Shown here: positions 44,017 through 53,614 of the stretch, in pieces | Numbering within the stretch: position 1 is the stretch's first letter | Layout: every line of letters starts with the position of its first letter | Origin: Chitinophagaceae bacterium | Lineage (GTDB): Bacteria > Bacteroidota > Bacteroidia > Chitinophagales > Chitinophagaceae | NCBI GenBank assembly: GCA_947447825.1 | Contig: CANFLL010000004.1 | Location: forward strand, 26,220 to 90,219 | Direction: 5' to 3' | Length of the DNA: 64,000 nt | Program-made: the position numbers and the translations under genes | The notes under the pieces: generated by a model | The model's input: only the letters and a program-made list of their open reading frames with translations | The model's database searches: none | What the model was told of the DNA's origin: nothing

Positions 44017-46833
44017 TTAATCCCTCCCTCTGCCCCCTCCATCACTCATGCCCCCTCGCATACCTCTAAACATAGATGGAGCAGCGGCTTGCTTGGTAGC
44101 AAACTTGCGTAGATTGTAAGCAAACGTCACACTAAAATATTGTTTTAATACATTGTTTTCTAAATCTGTTACGCTGTTATTATTGGAAGTCCTTGTAACA
44201 CTTTGATTCTTGTTCATAATATCATACAATGCAAACTTCAGTTCCCCTTTTTGTTTTAGCATCAATTTACTAACATAAGCATTCCACAAAGGGACAGAAG
44301 TATTGTATCCTGCTGTTCTCCCTGTATTGTATGTGTAAGAAAAGTCATTACTAAACACCCAACCTCCGTTAAAGGTGTAAGTAGGTTCAAACCAAAAACT
44401 CTGTGTGAAATAGTTAGAGTTTGATTGTGATTGTATTGTGTTCTTAACAATACTGTAAGTAGATGTTGTATGGAAATTCATATCAAACTTGTCATTTAGG
44501 TTCATTGTCCAGCCAATTGTTTCGCCCACTGATGAATTGTAAGTGTAGTTGGTAGCCTCATTAATTATGCTTAAACTCCTGCTATTACTCAGATTTGTTG
44601 TAAAGTTTAGATTGCTCTTAGGTTTATCTAGTTGGAAACCATACGTAAAGAAACCAGATACACTGTACCCCCCGGTTTTATTAACATAAGTGGTGCGTTG
44701 TGTACCAGCTTTTGCACTACCAGTATTATATTGGTCTATCTTACTAATAATCCCGTTTGAAGTTTGTGTCGCATTAATCACAGCAAAAATATTTCTCAAT
44801 TTAAACACATCAAATGAAGTAAAGAAGATTCTAATGGAGTTTACGAATGACTGTTTTAAATCTGGATTACCTATAACAATGTTTGTTTGATTGGAGTTGT
44901 TAGGCACTGGCTGCAACTGAGATAAACTTGGAGAATTGGTGCGCCCACTATAATTGATACGAACATTTTTTGTACGCGTAAAATTGTATGTAAAGTTTGC
45001 CATTGGATACAAGTTCGTATAATGTTTTTCTATAACAGAGTCAGTTGTTCTATTGATACTGTTAATAGTAGAAAACTGTACACCACTTGTTATACCTAAA
45101 TTGAATTTAGAATTCTGTATCCTATATCCCACCGTTGCTCTATCACTATAATTAGTGTTTTTAAAATCATTGGTAAGGCTATCTACACGCAACAAGTATG
45201 CTCCTGTTGCATTGTCATAAGCAAAAGTGTTTTTACCAGATATACTTTGACTGTAACTATAGTTTCCACTCAATTCTATCAACTGATTACGTGCAATAGG
45301 AAAGGTATAAGAACCAGTAATACTTCCATTTCCTGAATGGCTATTGGTATTGTTATTTTGATTGATTCTGCTAGTATCGCTTGTAGCATAAGCTGTGAAT
45401 GACTGGTTGTTTGCACTACCATCATTGCTATTTCCACCACCATTTAGTCCAAATGAAATGGTATGTCCTTTCTTTTTAAATTTATGTCTAAATAGTAAAT
45501 CAATGGTTCCATTATAGCCGTTGTTTTTACCATTATAGTCTTGACTTACATTGCTTAACTGGGTTGATTTACCCAATGTAGTATTTGTTCCTGTGATTGT
45601 TCCCACGGTACTTTGCTGATAGGTTCCATTGGGGCGAATGATGAATGAATTATTACTATCCACTGGCCATTCTATGTTGTAATTGAATCTATGGCTCTGA
45701 TTTTTATTCAATGAATTACTATTTTGAGTAGCATACTGAGAGGAATCAGTTAGTGTATTGTAGCGTTGTGTAAGGCTATTACTGATACTGCTAACATTTA
45801 AATTATTATAAAAATAACTTCCATAAGCATCAGTTTTCTTTCCCCAAACATCTCTATAGTTCAGTCCACCAGCCCAAACAGTGGTTATACCCGAGCTACT
45901 ATTGCCCCCGCCATAGCCATCAACAATGTTAGCACCGCCGCTACCGCCACGTCCGCCACCGCCATTACGTACCACTCCTAAAATATCTTGCACACTAAAA
46001 GCCTGCCTATTAACATTGTTACCCTCACCTATTAAACTAAGCTGTTGATCGTTTTTAAAACTATTCAGGTTAAGGCTGCTTTCATACCGTCCCTGATTTC
46101 CACCACCTGCCATGGCTTTTCCAAATAGTCCTCTGCGTTTATCTTTTTTGGTGGTGATGTTAATGGTTTTTGTTCTGGAGCCATCATCAAAGCCACTAAA
46201 CATACTTTGATCACTTTGAGCATCATATACCTGAACTTTATCTACTACATCTGGAGGTAAATTACGGGTAGCCATCTTAGGGTCATCACCAAAAAAACGC
46301 TTACCATCCACCAAAACACGTTGAACAGTTTCTCCTTGGGCTTTGATGCTTCCGTCTTTTGCTACTTCAACGCCTGGTAACTTTTTTAATAAGTCTTCTA
46401 CTACTGCATTAGGTTTAGTTTTAAAACTACCAGCATTATATTCAATAGTATCATTTTTAACCTTCATTGGTGCTTCTGTCACCACCACTTCTTCAAATTC
46501 TTTTGTCTTGGTTTTCATAAAGATCTCGCCAAGGTCAACCACTAACTTATCTCTACTGATAATTAGTCTTTTATGGACTGTTTTGTATCCTTCAAAACTA
46601 ATATTGACAATGAATTTCCCAGAGGAAATGTTCTTCACCTCAAACGAGCCATTATTTTGTGACAATCCAAAAGCCTCAAGGGTAGAGTCTTGGGCTTCTA
46701 CAACGGTGATAGAGGCATCCCTTAGGGCTTGTCTGCCCACACTATCTATAAGCTTCCCTTTAACTGTACCCTTTTGGGCAATAGAGGCAATAGAAAACAA
46801 CATCAACAATGGAAGTATGTACCTTTTTAGCAT
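44017..46833 (-). CDS. TonB-receptor-like outer membrane beta-barrel protein
   Basis: 938 residues from the ATG at 46833 (MLKRYILPLLMLFSIASIAQ, signal peptide). The N-terminal CarboxypepD-reg-like domain (KGTVKGKLIDSVGRQALRDASITV, about 21-100) precedes a plug-like part with VVEDLLKKLPGVEVAKDGSIKAQGETVQRVLVDGKRFFG. A large beta-barrel, rich in Asn, Ser and Tyr, fills the rest. The C-terminus is a Gly/Arg/Met-rich tail (RGMRGGMSDGGGRGRD), not a barrel-closing strand, which is odd but common in this subfamily. No SusD follows. The substrate is unknown. Confidence 0.9.
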   Translation of the reverse strand: MLKRYILPLLMLFSIASIAQKGTVKGKLIDSVGRQALRDASITVVEAQDSTLEAFGLSQNNGSFEVKNISSGKFIVNISFEGYKTVHKRLIISRDKLVVDLGEIFMKTKTKEFEEVVVTEAPMKVKNDTIEYNAGSFKTKPNAVVEDLLKKLPGVEVAKDGSIKAQGETVQRVLVDGKRFFGDDPKMATRNLPPDVVDKVQVYDAQSDQSMFSGFDDGSRTKTINITTKKDKRRGLFGKAMAGGGNQGRYESSLNLNSFKNDQQLSLIGEGNNVNRQAFSVQDILGVVRNGGGGRGGSGGANIVDGYGGGNSSSGITTVWAGGLNYRDVWGKKTDAYGSYFYNNLNVSSISNSLTQRYNTLTDSSQYATQNSNSLNKNQSHRFNYNIEWPVDSNNSFIIRPNGTYQQSTVGTITGTNTTLGKSTQLSNVSQDYNGKNNGYNGTIDLLFRHKFKKKGHTISFGLNGGGNSNDGSANNQSFTAYATSDTSRINQNNNTNSHSGNGSITGSYTFPIARNQLIELSGNYSYSQSISGKNTFAYDNATGAYLLRVDSLTNDFKNTNYSDRATVGYRIQNSKFNLGITSGVQFSTINSINRTTDSVIEKHYTNLYPMANFTYNFTRTKNVRINYSGRTNSPSLSQLQPVPNNSNQTNIVIGNPDLKQSFVNSIRIFFTSFDVFKLRNIFAVINATQTSNGIISKIDQYNTGSAKAGTQRTTYVNKTGGYSVSGFFTYGFQLDKPKSNLNFTTNLSNSRSLSIINEATNYTYNSSVGETIGWTMNLNDKFDMNFHTTSTYSIVKNTIQSQSNSNYFTQSFWFEPTYTFNGGWVFSNDFSYTYNTGRTAGYNTSVPLWNAYVSKLMLKQKGELKFALYDIMNKNQSVTRTSNNNSVTDLENNVLKQYFSVTFAYNLRKFATKQAAAPSMFRGMRGGMSDGGGRGRD

Positions 46834-47373
46834 AATAAATTTTTGTGAGAATGAATCAAAATAAGCAATTACAAGCACTAAAGTTTCTTATGAGCAAACT
46901 AAAGACATGGGTTAGAAGTAATTTGAATAAAATCGGTGAGGCTATTATTCTTTCTTCTATACAATATTGAATGATTCTTTGTTTAAAATGCTTTTATGAA
47001 GAATAAATGGTACTACTCAGTAGTTTTACTACACAGTTCACAGGTAAAAAACAAGAATACAAAGCGTTAGTACTTGCCTTTCCACTCCTTTCTCAACAAG
47101 TAATATCAGTCAATATATGTAGTCATTGTTAAACCATTAATTTACTGATAATTAACTTTGTTCTCTTTTTCTCCAACACTAAAAGACGCAAAACCTAAGA
47201 AAAGTACTTAGTCTAGTTTAAGTTTCTTTTCCCTTTTTCTTTTGTTTCTTATCGTCTTTAAGTCATGAGTTGGAGAAAAAACTAGCCCCTTTTTATTTAA
47301 ATGGTTTTATGAGCATTAGCTTCTTCATCTCTCACTTTGTGTTTAAGATTCCACTTAGTAGTGATTTTTATTC
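46834..47373. other. Intergenic gap without recognisable feature
   Basis: 540 bases, AT-rich, no gene, hairpin or repeat seen. It should contain the promoter of the outer membrane protein gene. Confidence 0.4.
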
Positions 47374-48609
47374 TTAGTCTACAATAACTTTTATTCGCTT
47401 CTCATAAGCTGTTTCCATCCATTTCTGCATGAACTTCTTGTATAGTTTCTGTGTAACAAAGTTGTCCATAATCAGGTTATTAATCAACCAATTACTCCAC
47501 TCTGGCTTCTTATCTATGTACTTATTATATCGGTCTATTTCTTCTTTTAATGGTCTGTAAAGTTCTCTTTGATAGTTTTTAAATGTACCTTCTTCAAAGT
47601 TATCCAGCTTAATTGCCTTGGCAATAAACTCAGCAGCAATGCAACCGCTCATCATCGCATTACCAATTCCCTCACCGTTTGAAGGAGAAACCACCGATGC
47701 CGCATCGCCCACCAATAGCCAGCCATCGCCATAAGCCTTACGCTGCAATGAACTGAGCGGAAGCCCCCAGCCTTCCACTTCACCAGTAGGCGTTGCATTG
47801 GCAAAACGTTGTTTCAGAATCGGGTCGGTAGTAATGAGTTCAGTAAATATCTTTCGGATGTTATAATTTTTCTCAGACGCATATTTACTCACCATAATGT
47901 AGCCTACATTGGCCTCGCCATTAGGCAAAGGAAATATCCAGAAATAAGAGAAAGGATACTTTTTTGGGAAATAAAACTCTAGTAAGTTATCGGGGTGCAT
48001 GTCTCCTACTCCCTTGAAGTATTGCCTTACCGAGCCCGCATAATGCTTTCTATCTATCTTTCTTTCGCCTAGATGCCTCAATAACAAAGAATGATCTCCA
48101 TCGGCACCAACCAATAGTTTGCAGTTTATCTCTAGCTCGCCATTTCTGTTTTCAGCTATAATCTTCCAGCCCTCTGTTGTTTTCTCAATGGACTTTGCCT
48201 TGGTTTCTGTTAATAGATTGGCGTAGGCTTTATCAATCTTCTTTACCAAGAAATGGTCAAAGTCCATCCGTTTACTCACATAGAAGGGATGATAGTGTGG
48301 TTTTGCTAATTTTCTATCAATTACATAATCTCTGTTCTTCCCTGAAGGATGAATAAGCCTCACTCCATTGCAAGGCGTGAAGTTTGGGTTAGAAAGTATT
48401 TCATTCTGAAAGATATTTGGATCAATCTGATTCAGCATTCTGATAGATTTCATATCCAGTCCATCACCACAAACCTTATTTCTAGGAAAGCTAGCCGCAT
48501 CAATAATGATATGATGAATGCCAAGCTTACTCAAAAAGATAGAAGTACTAGATCCCGCAGGTCCCGCACCAATGATGCAAACAACAGACTGTAATTTTTC
48601 AGTAAGCAT
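47374..48609 (-). CDS. Geranylgeranyl-reductase-type FAD oxidoreductase
   Basis: 411 residues. The FAD Rossmann motif is VVCIIGAGPAGSSTSIFLSKLGI (about 9-31). FPRNKVCGDGL is the group signature with the conserved Cys, LLVGADGDHSLLLRHL the second motif, and DGWLLVGDAASVVSPSNGEGIGNAM the FAD-closing motif. Relatives saturate isoprenoid chains or act as flavin halogenase-like oxidoreductases. The exact substrate cannot be deduced from these neighbours. It stands alone, with a hairpin repeat upstream. Confidence 0.88.
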   Translation of the reverse strand: MLTEKLQSVVCIIGAGPAGSSTSIFLSKLGIHHIIIDAASFPRNKVCGDGLDMKSIRMLNQIDPNIFQNEILSNPNFTPCNGVRLIHPSGKNRDYVIDRKLAKPHYHPFYVSKRMDFDHFLVKKIDKAYANLLTETKAKSIEKTTEGWKIIAENRNGELEINCKLLVGADGDHSLLLRHLGERKIDRKHYAGSVRQYFKGVGDMHPDNLLEFYFPKKYPFSYFWIFPLPNGEANVGYIMVSKYASEKNYNIRKIFTELITTDPILKQRFANATPTGEVEGWGLPLSSLQRKAYGDGWLLVGDAASVVSPSNGEGIGNAMMSGCIAAEFIAKAIKLDNFEEGTFKNYQRELYRPLKEEIDRYNKYIDKKPEWSNWLINNLIMDNFVTQKLYKKFMQKWMETAYEKRIKVIVD

Positions 48610-48641
48610 AATAAAATTAGGTTTAATACTTTCTTTTTCAG

Positions 48642-48779
48642 TTAACCACTAAGTACACAAAGAAAAGAAACAAAGGACACAAAGATGTGTTGTAAAGATT
48701 GAAAATTCTATATCAACAATAAACAACACCCCATAATCCTTGTGCTTCTTTGTGAAAACTTAGTGTTCCTTGTGGTGAA
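48642..48779. repeat. Hairpin repeat with TTAACCACTAAG ends
   Basis: The left end TTAACCACTAAGTACACAAAG pairs imperfectly with the right end, in which CTTTGTG, CTTAGTG and CTTGTGGTGAA occur. The element is about 138 bases. Member of the family at 8866, 15654, 17754, 18253 and 23920. Confidence 0.75.
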
Positions 48780-48850
48780 TCGTCCCAAAAAATAAAGCAA
48801 CCCGAAGAGGATTGCCTTATGTGTCATATGGGGCGTGGGTGTTATTAAAA

Positions 48851-50698
48851 TTAGTATCCTCTTACGTTCTTGCCTTCCATAAAGTTTAGGAATGCTTTAT
48901 TACAAACCCTGTTTCCTCCTGGTGTTGGATAATTGCCTGTAAAATACCAATCGCCGGTATTGGTAGGGCAACTATCATGAAGGTCTTCGATGGTTTGATA
49001 AATAACTTCTACTGGGAATGTGATGCCTTCTGGCGTTATTAATTGTGCAATCTTATCAGAAATCTCCTCGGTAGTAAATGGTTTGTAAACCAACCTCACC
49101 AAGTTCTCAGTGTGCAATTGATTGTTCTTTTCTAATTCTTTTAGTTTTTCCTGAATGTCAGTAAGCAAACTTTCCATCCCCCTTTCTGTAATTAGTTCTA
49201 TGGCAGCACGGAAGGCAATAAAGTCGCCCATCTTGCTCATATCTATACCATAACAATCGGGATAACGAATTTGCGGTGCCGACGAAACCACAATTACCTT
49301 CTTGGGTTTCAAACGGGCGAGCATCCTTACAATGCTTTCTTTAAGGGTTGTTCCACGAACAATACTATCGTCTATTACTATCAGCGTGTCTTGGTAATTG
49401 CGCACCGTTCCGTAGGTAATATCGTATACGTGCTGCACCATTTCGTTACGGCTGCTATCTTCAGTTATGAACGTCCGAATTTTTACATCCTTAATAGCTA
49501 TCTTCTCTTGCCTTATCTTCCGGGTAATCATCTCCTGCAATTTCTCTTCGGTGATGTCATTGCCCCAACTAAGTATTCTTTTTACTTTTATCTGATTAAG
49601 ATAATCTTCCATGCCCTTCACCAATCCGTAAAAAGCCACTTCGGCAGTATTAGGGATGTACGAAAAGATGGCATTCTTTAAATCGTAACTAATGCTTTCC
49701 AATACCCTTTTGCTAAGGTGATAACCAAGGGCAATACGCTCACGATAGATTTTCTCATCGCTACCACGGCTAAAATAGATGCGCTCAAAGCTGCAAGCCC
49801 TGCGTTCTTTGGCTGGCACTACTTGTTCTATTTTATAGTTGCCTTCACTATCTACCAATAGTGCTGTGCCGGGCATTAGTTCCTCTACTTCATTCTCGCC
49901 CACATTAAAAGTGGTACGAATGGAAGCCCTTTCGCTTGCTGCAACAATTACTTCATCATTAATATAATAGTATGCCGGACGAATGCCATGCGCATCCCTA
50001 AAAATGAAACTATCTCCATTGCCTAATAGTCCGCCAACAGTAAAACCACCATCAAACAGCGGAATTGCCTTCTTCAATACTTCAGTAACATTGGCTTCAT
50101 TAGGCGCTTGTTCATCGGCTTTAACTAAAAAGCTATGAATTACTTCCATCATTGCTGCCAAATCACTTTGCTTTTGAAAATCTCCTGGTTTAAGATTAAG
50201 GTATTCGTAAAGATCGTCGGTGTTTACTAGGTTAAAGTTTCCAGCCAATGCTAGGTTTCTTCCGGGTTGTGTATCTCTTTTTATAAACGGATGGCAGAAA
50301 TCTACATTGTTTCTTCCTTGCGTTCCGTATCTTAAATGCCCCAAAAGCAATTCGCCAAGGTAGGGAACATGTCCCTTCATCAGTCCGGGATGTTTCATTA
50401 TTTCAGGTTGGTATTTTGCCAGCTCTGAAACTTCGGCATTCACCTTACTAAAAATATCTACAATGGGTTGCTGTGCATTACTCCTTAGTCGCGATAAAAA
50501 AGGATAGCCTGGCTCTACATTTAGTTTTACTGCGGCAATACCTGCACCATCCTGACCGCGATTATGTTGTTTTTCCATCAACAAGTACAGCTTATTAAGG
50601 CCATACATTACTGTTCCGTGCTTTTGTAGGTAATAAGAGAAAGGTTTTCGCAGTCTTATGTATGCAAGACCACACTCATGTTTTATTTCATCGCTCAT
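48851..50698 (-). CDS. purF: Amidophosphoribosyltransferase-like protein, long form
   Basis: 615 residues, about 100 more than usual PurF. The N-terminal Ntn domain is preceded by a short propeptide (MSDEIKHE) before Cys9-Gly, with LYLLMEKQHNRGQDGAGIAA and LLGHLRYGTQGRN for glutamine binding. The phosphoribosyl domain has the PRPP loop TLIVIDDSIVRGTTLKESI, and YPDCYGIDM downstream. It should transfer ammonia from glutamine to PRPP in the first step of purine synthesis. As far as I recall, many Bacteroidota carry this long form beside a canonical PurF, so it may be a second copy with a changed role. Confidence 0.88.
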   Translation of the reverse strand: MSDEIKHECGLAYIRLRKPFSYYLQKHGTVMYGLNKLYLLMEKQHNRGQDGAGIAAVKLNVEPGYPFLSRLRSNAQQPIVDIFSKVNAEVSELAKYQPEIMKHPGLMKGHVPYLGELLLGHLRYGTQGRNNVDFCHPFIKRDTQPGRNLALAGNFNLVNTDDLYEYLNLKPGDFQKQSDLAAMMEVIHSFLVKADEQAPNEANVTEVLKKAIPLFDGGFTVGGLLGNGDSFIFRDAHGIRPAYYYINDEVIVAASERASIRTTFNVGENEVEELMPGTALLVDSEGNYKIEQVVPAKERRACSFERIYFSRGSDEKIYRERIALGYHLSKRVLESISYDLKNAIFSYIPNTAEVAFYGLVKGMEDYLNQIKVKRILSWGNDITEEKLQEMITRKIRQEKIAIKDVKIRTFITEDSSRNEMVQHVYDITYGTVRNYQDTLIVIDDSIVRGTTLKESIVRMLARLKPKKVIVVSSAPQIRYPDCYGIDMSKMGDFIAFRAAIELITERGMESLLTDIQEKLKELEKNNQLHTENLVRLVYKPFTTEEISDKIAQLITPEGITFPVEVIYQTIEDLHDSCPTNTGDWYFTGNYPTPGGNRVCNKAFLNFMEGKNVRGY

Positions 50699-50754
50699 TG
50701 GTAGAGAAGTATTGTTTTCGGCCTAAACCGACACTATGAAAGCTGCAAATTTAG

Positions 50755-50850
50755 CGGAGAAGAGTTGAAAGTTGAAAGTTAAAAGTTACAGGTTTCATGT
50801 TGCTGGTTTCTAGTAACCTGAAACCTGTAACTAGCATCTTGCAACTAGTA
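50755..50850. repeat. Interspersed GTTACAGGTTTCA inverted repeat
   Basis: After tandem GTTGAAAGTT words, GTTACAGGTTTCATG is followed by its reverse complement (CCTGAAACCTGTAAC), then a TTGCAACTAGTAACT word. The last word includes the stop codon of fabD. Confidence 0.8.
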
Positions 50851-51735
50851 ACTCACTATCACCGCTTGCTTGTTAATCTTTTGCACCAATCCTTGTAATA
50901 CCTTTCCTGGGCCTACTTCTGTAAAGTTTATGGCTCCATCTGCTATCATTGCCTCTACAGATTGTGTCCATCTAACTGCACCTGTAAGCTGTGCTTCTAG
51001 GTTTTGTTTTATTTCTGCTGGGTCTGTAACTGCCTTGGCAACCACATTTTGATATACTGGGCAAGTAGGTGTGCTAAAGGTGGTATTGGCAATTGCTGCT
51101 GCCAATTCTTCTTTTGCACTAGCCATTAATGGGCTATGGAATGCACCACCCACTGGCAACACCAAAGCACGTTTTGCTCCTGCCGCTTTCATTCTTTCGC
51201 AAGCAATGTTTATGCCTTCTATGCTACCACTTATCACCAATTGTCCGGGGCAGTTAAAGTTTGCTGCTACTACTACTTCGCCAGTTTCGGCTTGTATCTC
51301 GGCACATATTCTTTCTACAATATCATCAGCCAAAGCTAATACCGCAGCCATACCGCCGGGCTTTATATCGCAAGCTTTTTGCATGGCGTTTGCACGGATA
51401 CTTACTAGTTTCAACGCATCTTCAAAGGTTAAAGTTTCATTAGCTACCAATGCAGAAAACTCGCCCAAGGAGTGACCCGCCACCATATCTGGCTTTGCAT
51501 CTGTAAGTGTTTTATAGGCAATTACTGAATGAATAAAGATGGCTGGTTGTGTTACGTTGGTTTGTTTCAACTGCTCATCAGTACCAGCAAACATGATGTC
51601 GCTAATTCTGAATCCCAATATATCATTTGCTTTTTCGAAGAGAGCCTTGGCGGTTTCATTTGTTTCGTACAGGTCTTTTCCCATACCACTAAATTGCGAT
51701 CCCTGTCCAGGAAATACAAAAGCATGTTTACTCAT
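50845..51735 (-). CDS. fabD: Malonyl-CoA:ACP transacylase
   Basis: 296 residues, full length. The oxyanion region is AFVFPGQGSQFSGMG and the nucleophilic Ser sits in VAGHSLGEFSALVAN; GGAFHSPLM carries the catalytic His, and ALPVGGAFHSP-like and FTEVGPGKVLQGLV are conserved. It loads malonyl groups on acyl carrier protein for fatty acid synthesis. It is not in a fab operon here. Array E lies upstream, and the stop codon lies in an interspersed repeat. Confidence 0.96.
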   Translation of the reverse strand: MSKHAFVFPGQGSQFSGMGKDLYETNETAKALFEKANDILGFRISDIMFAGTDEQLKQTNVTQPAIFIHSVIAYKTLTDAKPDMVAGHSLGEFSALVANETLTFEDALKLVSIRANAMQKACDIKPGGMAAVLALADDIVERICAEIQAETGEVVVAANFNCPGQLVISGSIEGINIACERMKAAGAKRALVLPVGGAFHSPLMASAKEELAAAIANTTFSTPTCPVYQNVVAKAVTDPAEIKQNLEAQLTGAVRWTQSVEAMIADGAINFTEVGPGKVLQGLVQKINKQAVIVSY

Positions 51736-51899
51736 AATCTTTATCTTTTAAGTCGGCAAATCTAAGGAGTTGAGTTATAAGTCGAAAGTAAAGAGTAGAA
51801 AGTGGATAGATGTAAGTTTTTGTTTGTTCCTAAAAAGATGTTGGGTAGAGCTTAGGAAGAAGAAAGAAAGAGATGTTTTTTACAGTTAAAAGCAGGAAG
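51736..51899. other. Upstream region of fabD
   Basis: 164 bases including interspersed GTCGAAAGT/GTAGAAAGTGG words. It should hold the fabD promoter. A weak extra array unit may begin at 51879. Confidence 0.4.
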
Positions 51900-52172
51900 T
51901 TGCCAGTGCGAGGTCTCCGGTTGCCACCCGAGCACAAAAAGTGGTCATTTTTTGGCTTCCACTTGCCATTATAGAGGCAAACATGGTAAGTTGAAGATGC
52001 AAAGTTGCCAAGATGTGAGCTAGATTGGCAACTTTGATCTAAAAACTTGCCAATCTTGCTGCTTGACTGGCAAGTTTTTGGGTTGCATCGATCTCTTTGA
52101 GTCTTGCACTGGCAAGTGTGAGCTTTTGAGGGGCAATCCTTGCCTCTTTAATGGCAAAGGTGAGGTATGGAA
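51900..52172. repeat. 21-bp phased array E (core TTGCCA or TGGCAA), 13 units
   Basis: Units start every 21 bases from 51900 to 52152. TTGCCA stands at 51900, 51921, 51963, 52005 and 52047; its reverse complement TGGCAA stands in the same phase at 52026, 52068, 52110 and 52152; variants are at 51942 (TGGTCA), 51984 (TGGTAA) and 52131 (GGGCAA). Only the unit at 52089 lacks a core. The remaining 15 bases vary widely. Confidence 0.95.
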
Positions 52173-52608
52173 ACATGATTGTTTGCCTTAGCTTGACCTA
52201 CTTTAACCAAAAAGCAACCTTCGTTTCTCTAAATCTGTAAGATTCTTTAAAAGAAGTAATAGGTTAAACACTAAAGAAGCAATATGTAAATTAGGATTTG
52301 TAGGATTATAATAAAGAAAGTATTAACGAGGACGCTAATCCTAGTTATCCTTAAATCCTTATTCAGACAAACTATTACCAAATAAGAGAAACAAGTTCAT
52401 GGTAGATAGAATTTATAATTGGCAGAAATGAAATATACATTGTCAACTTAGGCAGTAACAATTACGTTTAGTTTTCATAAACTAAAACATAACTATTTTC
52501 TGATTGTAGAAATGCATAGCCTCATTTTTTATCCTAAATTGTCTTTAAGCAAAAAGCTGTTTAGTTAAGTTGTACACTACTTTAAGACTATTATCTTTTA
52601 ACTCACAT
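52173..52608. other. Intergenic gap downstream of the amidase gene
   Basis: 436 bases of AT-rich sequence without gene or clear hairpin, between array E and the amidase stop codon. Confidence 0.4.
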
Positions 52609-53532
52609 TTACTTCCCACTATTCAAATCGGTACTGATAGTTTTGTTGTCTAATGATGTTCTATAACGCTTGATGGCATTAATGATGGACTGTGCTATTT
52701 GTGTTTGTCCTTCGGGACTGTTTAAATAATCTTCTTCTTCTGGGTTAGAGATGTAGCCTGTTTCTACTAACACTGCCGGCATAGCCACGGCTTGCAATAC
52801 CCATATTCCTACTTGCCTTTGCAAGGCATCACGATTGATGCGACCAGCTTTTGCAAACTCTTGTTGAATAGTGAGGGCTAAATAAGCACTCCTATCAAAG
52901 TATTGACGTGTTTTTAAGTTAATGTAATTCATCTTTTCTGGCGATTCCACATCGAAGCCATCTACTGATTTTGCAGTATTGCTATCCAAATATAAACTTT
53001 GGTTTTCACGCATTGCAATCAACTTTAAATCATTTCTGTGCGCACCCCATATATAGGTTTCTGTTCCTTTTGCGGGGTTAGGAATGCTAGTAGTATGGTA
53101 TTCTTTCACTTCACGGGTATGCTTTTTATGTCCTTTTTTGTAGGTTTCAGTTTTATAACCCACAAACTCACTACGCCTAATTGGGTCGGCACTATTGCAG
53201 TGAATGCACACAAACAAATCTCCTTTGGCTTGATTGGCAATCTTGGCTTTTTCCACTGGCGAATCGTACACATCCGATCTTCTGGTTAGCACCACCTCAA
53301 TGTCGGGCAGTTGTGCATTCATCATTTCTTCCAATTTTAAGGAGATTGCCAATGAAATATCTTTTTCATTGGAGTATTTTCCTGGGGCGCCGCTATCATG
53401 CCCCCCATGTCCTGCATCAATCACAATCTTGCGAAGCCTCGATTTCTGAATGGCATCTTTTGTAGAAAAGGAAGTTAAAAGCAATACACAAAAACTTAGC
53501 GCAAACAACAGTGTATTTTTTTTGATCATCAT
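52609..53532 (-). CDS. N-acetylmuramoyl-L-alanine amidase (Amidase_3)
   Basis: 307 residues from the ATG at 53532 (MMIKKNTLLFALSFCVLLLTSF, signal peptide). The zinc-binding motifs are IVIDAGHGGHDSGAPG (His), a Glu in EKDISLAISLKLEEM, FVCIHCNSADP (His), and the catalytic Glu in AVLVETGYISNPEEEDYL. It cleaves the amide between MurNAc and the stem peptide and acts in cell separation. A family-typical insert lies after the third motif. Divergent from lptD, 82 bases between starts. Confidence 0.94.
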   Translation of the reverse strand: MMIKKNTLLFALSFCVLLLTSFSTKDAIQKSRLRKIVIDAGHGGHDSGAPGKYSNEKDISLAISLKLEEMMNAQLPDIEVVLTRRSDVYDSPVEKAKIANQAKGDLFVCIHCNSADPIRRSEFVGYKTETYKKGHKKHTREVKEYHTTSIPNPAKGTETYIWGAHRNDLKLIAMRENQSLYLDSNTAKSVDGFDVESPEKMNYINLKTRQYFDRSAYLALTIQQEFAKAGRINRDALQRQVGIWVLQAVAMPAVLVETGYISNPEEEDYLNSPEGQTQIAQSIINAIKRYRTSLDNKTISTDLNSGK

Positions 53533-53614
53533 GTCTATAAAAGTTAAAGTATTTAATATTATGCCTTTCATTAGGCATTAGTAAGTTTACCGACTATTTT
53601 TGCGACCTCACAAT

